44,799 nt of DNA from an uncultured Bacteroidota bacterium (GTDB lineage: Bacteria; Bacteroidota; Bacteroidia; Chitinophagales; Saprospiraceae), in NCBI GenBank assembly GCA_903925535.1, contig CAIYFY010000370.1, forward strand, positions 1-44,799, written 5' to 3'. The position numbers were made by a program, and so were the translations under genes. The notes beneath the pieces are model-generated. The model was not told the DNA's origin. It worked only from the letters and a program-made list of their open reading frames with translations, and did no database searches. Below, piece after piece: positions 42,010 to 44,799 of this stretch (its first letter is position 1; every line of letters starts with the position of its first letter).

Positions 42010-42824
42010 CTCTTTTTGACGAATTTGTTGCCAAAGTTATATACCAGCGAGATATTCCACACGAAGTCTTTGGAAACAATGGAGGATTTGATTTTCCTGT
42101 TTGCAATCAGTGAGACAGACAGAGGGAAACCCTGCCTGGCGAAGAATACGGTGGCAGAGGCATATAGCCCGCTTTTATCGTCCATTCCAAGATAATAAAT
42201 CTGAGGGAATAACTTCATGTAATACTGTTCGCCGAGACGAAGATTTGTCAGGTAAACATTCAGGGCGAGAAACAGATTATTCTTCACAACGCCGGTTTCA
42301 AGTCCCCTGGAGTAGAGTATATAAGGCCCAAATCCGATGTTTTTCGCCGGGTAATATGCAAGATTCAGCTCGCCGGCAAGATAGCGCTGGGCTACAAACC
42401 CCTTCAGCTCCTGTCCGTTCCGTATGATCGGTGTTTCCCTGAAAACAACAGCCGGGTGCAGGCCAGTCCCAATTCGCAACTTATTGGTATTTATCAATCT
42501 GTAACGCCACCAAAAAATGAAGGACCACGGCTGCCCTTCCAGACTGAATCTGAATTGCGGTTCAAAAGTAAGACGTTCACCCCCTGCATTTAATTCGATT
42601 ATCGTTGCTGGCTTCCCCAGCGAGAATGTAGGAATGAGGGAGATGCCGTTGTTGGTAGCATTAACAGCTCCGTTGAAGTGATACTCAGGTCCGGAGTCGC
42701 TTGTTACCTGGGCACTCAGGCAACTGGCAGCCATGAATAATACAACTAAAATCGAAACAGGCCGGACGACCCCGTTCAGGGCGCCGTCCGGCCTGTTGAA
42801 ATGAATGGGAAAGCTGAAATTCAT
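42006..42824 (-). CDS. Outer-membrane beta-barrel protein of unknown function
   Basis: 272 residues. A long n-region precedes the hydrophobic core of the signal peptide (PVSILVVLFMAASCLSA-Q, cleavage near 39). The mature part is a series of alternating amphipathic strands (FRFSLEGQPWSFIFWWRYRL, YLAGELNLAYYPAKNIGFGPYILYSRG, LVYNFGNKFV) of the 10-14 strand outer-membrane kind; no known family name. A GC-rich hairpin (42756-42797) lies inside its 5' coding part. Its stop overlaps the AraC regulator start by 4 bases. A near-consensus -7 element (CATCTTTG, minus strand, 42849-42856) lies about 25 bases upstream of the ATG. Confidence 0.78.
   Translation of the reverse strand: MNFSFPIHFNRPDGALNGVVRPVSILVVLFMAASCLSAQVTSDSGPEYHFNGAVNATNNGISLIPTFSLGKPATIIELNAGGERLTFEPQFRFSLEGQPWSFIFWWRYRLINTNKLRIGTGLHPAVVFRETPIIRNGQELKGFVAQRYLAGELNLAYYPAKNIGFGPYILYSRGLETGVVKNNLFLALNVYLTNLRLGEQYYMKLFPQIYYLGMDDKSGLYASATVFFARQGFPLSVSLIANRKIKSSIVSKDFVWNISLVYNFGNKFVKKR
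42756..42797 (-). promoter_or_regulatory. Hairpin inside the 5' coding region of the barrel gene (attenuator-like)
   Basis: A 13-base-pair perfect inverted repeat (42756-42768 with 42785-42797, loop of 16) lies codons 9-23 into the gene on the minus strand and is followed by TTTCGATTTT. It resembles an intrinsic terminator placed shortly after the translation start. Either it is an attenuator/leader hairpin, or it is a true terminator of a short leader and translation starts further down. Confidence 0.4.
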
Positions 42825-42921
42825 ACTTTTTGCTGATAAAACTCAGCACAAAGATGCCCGGTATTGACGGACTGCAACTAACGCCAGTCAGACAAAAAGT
42901 TACGAAAATCAAACAATGGTA

Positions 42922-44799
42922 TCAACGCACCAGCGTTACATAGCCCTTGTATTCATGTGGTTCACCGCGGGGCCCGGTGAAGCTGACTACATACACGTAC
43001 ACGCCCGGGGGGGCATTCCCGCCGGTATTGCTCACCCGGCCGTTCCAGGCATCATCCGGATTATCGGTTTCAAATACCAGTTCGCCCCAGCGACTCCATA
43101 TTGCCATACGGAAGCCAATTGCACCTTCCAGATATCCCTTGCCCTGGAAACCGTCGTTTTTACTGTCGGCATTGGGTGTGAATGCATTGGGCATGTACCA
43201 GCGTACCTCGGGTCGGATATCCAGAACTTTGGTCAGACTGTCTTTGCAGCCTTCCCGGTGCGTAACAATCAGACGAACAGAGGTGAGGCCGGTATCGGTG
43301 AATGTGTAGGAGGGATTTTGCTGAATAGTGGTGTAGTCACTGCCTATTTGCCAGTTCCAGAAGGCAGCGTCCCTGGACTTGTCGGTGAAACTCACCGTGT
43401 TGTTGAAAGTAGTGAGACCACTTTCCGGAGAAAATGTAAAATCGGCAACCGGCCGCGGCTCTACGCGAATCAGGTTGAAAAAGGTGTCTGAAATCATGCA
43501 GCCTATCGGAGAGGTGATGGCGACACTGACATCATATACGCCCTGCTCTGTGTAAACGTGCGTCGGGCTGATTACACCACTGGTGTCGCCGCCATCGCCG
43601 AAAGTCCATTTAATATCATAGGTTTCATCTATGGGTTTGGACAGGTTGTCAAAAAAAATGTAGGCGGGATAGCAGCCCAGGTAACTGTCGGGTCGAATCA
43701 CAATGATGGGCGGCGCGGGAACATAGTTGATTGTTTTGGTCACCGCATCCGAGCAGATATTGGCATCCACCACAAACAGAGTTACCGGATGCTGACCGGG
43801 AATATCATACAGATAGGAAGGGTTTTGCTCGGAGGAGGTCGGCGCACCGGGCACTCCGAAGTCCCAGAACCAGGATTTGACACCTGCTTCGCTGGAGGAA
43901 AGGTCGGAAAATACCACCGGACCGGCTACGCAGGTATCATAGGTGTAAGAGAAATCTGCATTCACTTCCGGAAAAATATTCACCAGAATATTGGCCGTAT
44001 CGCTGCAAGATCCGCCACTCGGGTTCAGTATCAGCCTTCCTGCGTACAAACCTGTGTCCGGGAAGGTAAATGTCGGGCTCCACACCGACGAGTTGGTAGC
44101 AATCGAGTCCTTCATGTCAAACTCCCACCTGAAGTTGCTGATGAACTGCTGCTGACCGCTCAGGTTGGTGAACTTGACCGTATTGGAACCACAGGATTTA
44201 ATCAGGTACTGTTCCGCGACGAGCTTGGAAGAATCTGTCTCGATCCGGGTGAACACATCGGGCTGACAGTCGGCCACGTTGAACTGGAATTCCCTCCTGA
44301 TAGTAGAGAGTAATTGCCCGTTGCGAAATTCACTGACACATACACCTACTACGAACTGGCCGAGCAGAAGGGGTGTACCGGTGATAAAGCCCGTTGTCTG
44401 GTTGATGGCAACCACCGGATTGCCGCCCATTGGCTTGTCGGGTGTATAAACCGGCACAGCAAACGGGATAATATCAAAAGGGGGGCCGCACGAGGGGTCG
44501 GGTTTGGCTCCGTCGCAGGAGAACAAAGCGGGGCCCTGGGTTATATTTCCGCCACCGGCATACGGTGCACAAAGTTCATAGAGCAACAAATCACCATCCG
44601 CATCTGTGGCCGAGTTATTAATATCGAGTGGCAGGTTATTGCAAATAATCGTTGGTGGGAAGTCATTGAATCTGGGGCTGTCGTTTTTGGCTACCTGTGC
44701 TTCATAAGTCAGTTCAACGGCATAGGTCGCCCCTATTGAACCAGGATTGATGATGTTTGTGATACTTTCGTTCCGGCAGCAACGCTGATAAACGATGAA
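42922..44799 (-). CDS. PKD-repeat surface protein with CHU_C / type IX sorting domain, C-terminal part
   Basis: 625 codons are visible and the frame stays open to the right edge, so the start is outside. The upstream-most residues read YQRCCRNESITNIINPGS, a frequent beginning of large Bacteroidota adhesin-type proteins, followed by a CNNLPLDINNSATDADGD segment. At least three PKD-type modules follow (for example IPGQHPVTLFVVDAN, WTFGDGGDTSGVISPTHVY, FSPESGLTTFNN). The last about 90 residues are the gliding-motility C-terminal CHU_C domain (YMPNAFTPNADSKNDGF, then WGELVFETDNPDDAWNG), a type B signal for the type IX secretion system. Likely a surface adhesin or gliding-associated protein. The window holds no other T9SS component. 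Confidence 0.9.
   Translation of the reverse strand, partial: FIVYQRCCRNESITNIINPGSIGATYAVELTYEAQVAKNDSPRFNDFPPTIICNNLPLDINNSATDADGDLLLYELCAPYAGGGNITQGPALFSCDGAKPDPSCGPPFDIIPFAVPVYTPDKPMGGNPVVAINQTTGFITGTPLLLGQFVVGVCVSEFRNGQLLSTIRREFQFNVADCQPDVFTRIETDSSKLVAEQYLIKSCGSNTVKFTNLSGQQQFISNFRWEFDMKDSIATNSSVWSPTFTFPDTGLYAGRLILNPSGGSCSDTANILVNIFPEVNADFSYTYDTCVAGPVVFSDLSSSEAGVKSWFWDFGVPGAPTSSEQNPSYLYDIPGQHPVTLFVVDANICSDAVTKTINYVPAPPIIVIRPDSYLGCYPAYIFFDNLSKPIDETYDIKWTFGDGGDTSGVISPTHVYTEQGVYDVSVAITSPIGCMISDTFFNLIRVEPRPVADFTFSPESGLTTFNNTVSFTDKSRDAAFWNWQIGSDYTTIQQNPSYTFTDTGLTSVRLIVTHREGCKDSLTKVLDIRPEVRWYMPNAFTPNADSKNDGFQGKGYLEGAIGFRMAIWSRWGELVFETDNPDDAWNGRVSNTGGNAPPGVYVYVVSFTGPRGEPHEYKGYVTLVR

Overview
The window looks like a stretch of chromosome from a member of the Bacteroidota, and I would guess a Saprospiria/Lewinella-type relative. 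Visible support: genes that fit families typical of this phylum (Bacteroidota-type LptD, GWxTD-domain protein, TonB-dependent receptor with a CarboxypepD-like N-terminal domain, OmpA with TSP3 repeats, S46 peptidase, a PKD/CHU_C gliding-type C-terminal domain that implies a type IX secretion system), weak Shine-Dalgarno sequences, and upstream elements of the form TAnnTTTG typical of Bacteroidota promoters. The base composition is near 50% GC. Species cannot be fixed from the sequence alone. I saw no tRNA, rRNA, CRISPR array, insertion sequence or prophage.

Layout. 1-3043: divergent envelope genes, a cell-wall amidase (cut by the window edge) and lptD. 3048-9660: a four-gene minus-strand operon behind one TAnnTTTG promoter, in the order glmM, a membrane protein with a SPOR-like C-terminus, a lipoprotein that fuses a type-1 periplasmic binding domain to a pentameric ligand-gated ion channel (pLGIC), and a GWxTD-domain protein. 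This is the most unusual part of the window. 9727-12771: L-rhamnose operon (GH78 alpha-L-rhamnosidase, rhaM). 12772-13650: mostly non-coding or decayed, then a small DUF7009-like gene. 13726-15462: OmpA/TSP3 outer-membrane protein. 15558-19210: stress/signalling cluster, a CBS protein and a thioredoxin-fold/Usp fusion on the minus strand, divergent from a receiver-CRP regulator and a glycosyltransferase. 19269-22703: TonB-dependent receptor overlapping a small lipoprotein gene, then another lipoprotein. 22707-25948: MDR oxidoreductase, PAP2 phosphatase, a palindromic repeat and a secreted EEP-family nuclease/phosphatase. 26008-30210: barstar-like gene, S46 dipeptidyl-peptidase (DPP11-like) and S41 C-terminal processing protease in one operon. 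30353-32058: Usp protein and two small unknown genes. 32242-36993: S9 prolyl-oligopeptidase-type peptidase and a secreted unknown protein, each followed by a strong intrinsic terminator. 37178-40868: secreted alpha/beta hydrolase and topA. 41089-42824: outer-membrane barrel protein overlapping an AraC regulator. 42922-44799: C-terminal part of a large PKD/CHU_C surface protein, cut by the right edge.

How the genes work together. Most products belong to the cell envelope: LPS export, peptidoglycan, outer-membrane receptors, secreted peptidases and glycosidases, which suits a heterotroph living on polymers. The glmM operon links an amino-sugar precursor enzyme to a predicted peptidoglycan-binding membrane protein and to a ligand-gated channel that carries its own binding-protein domain. 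My inference is that it is a periplasmic sensing channel complex; the ligand is unknown.
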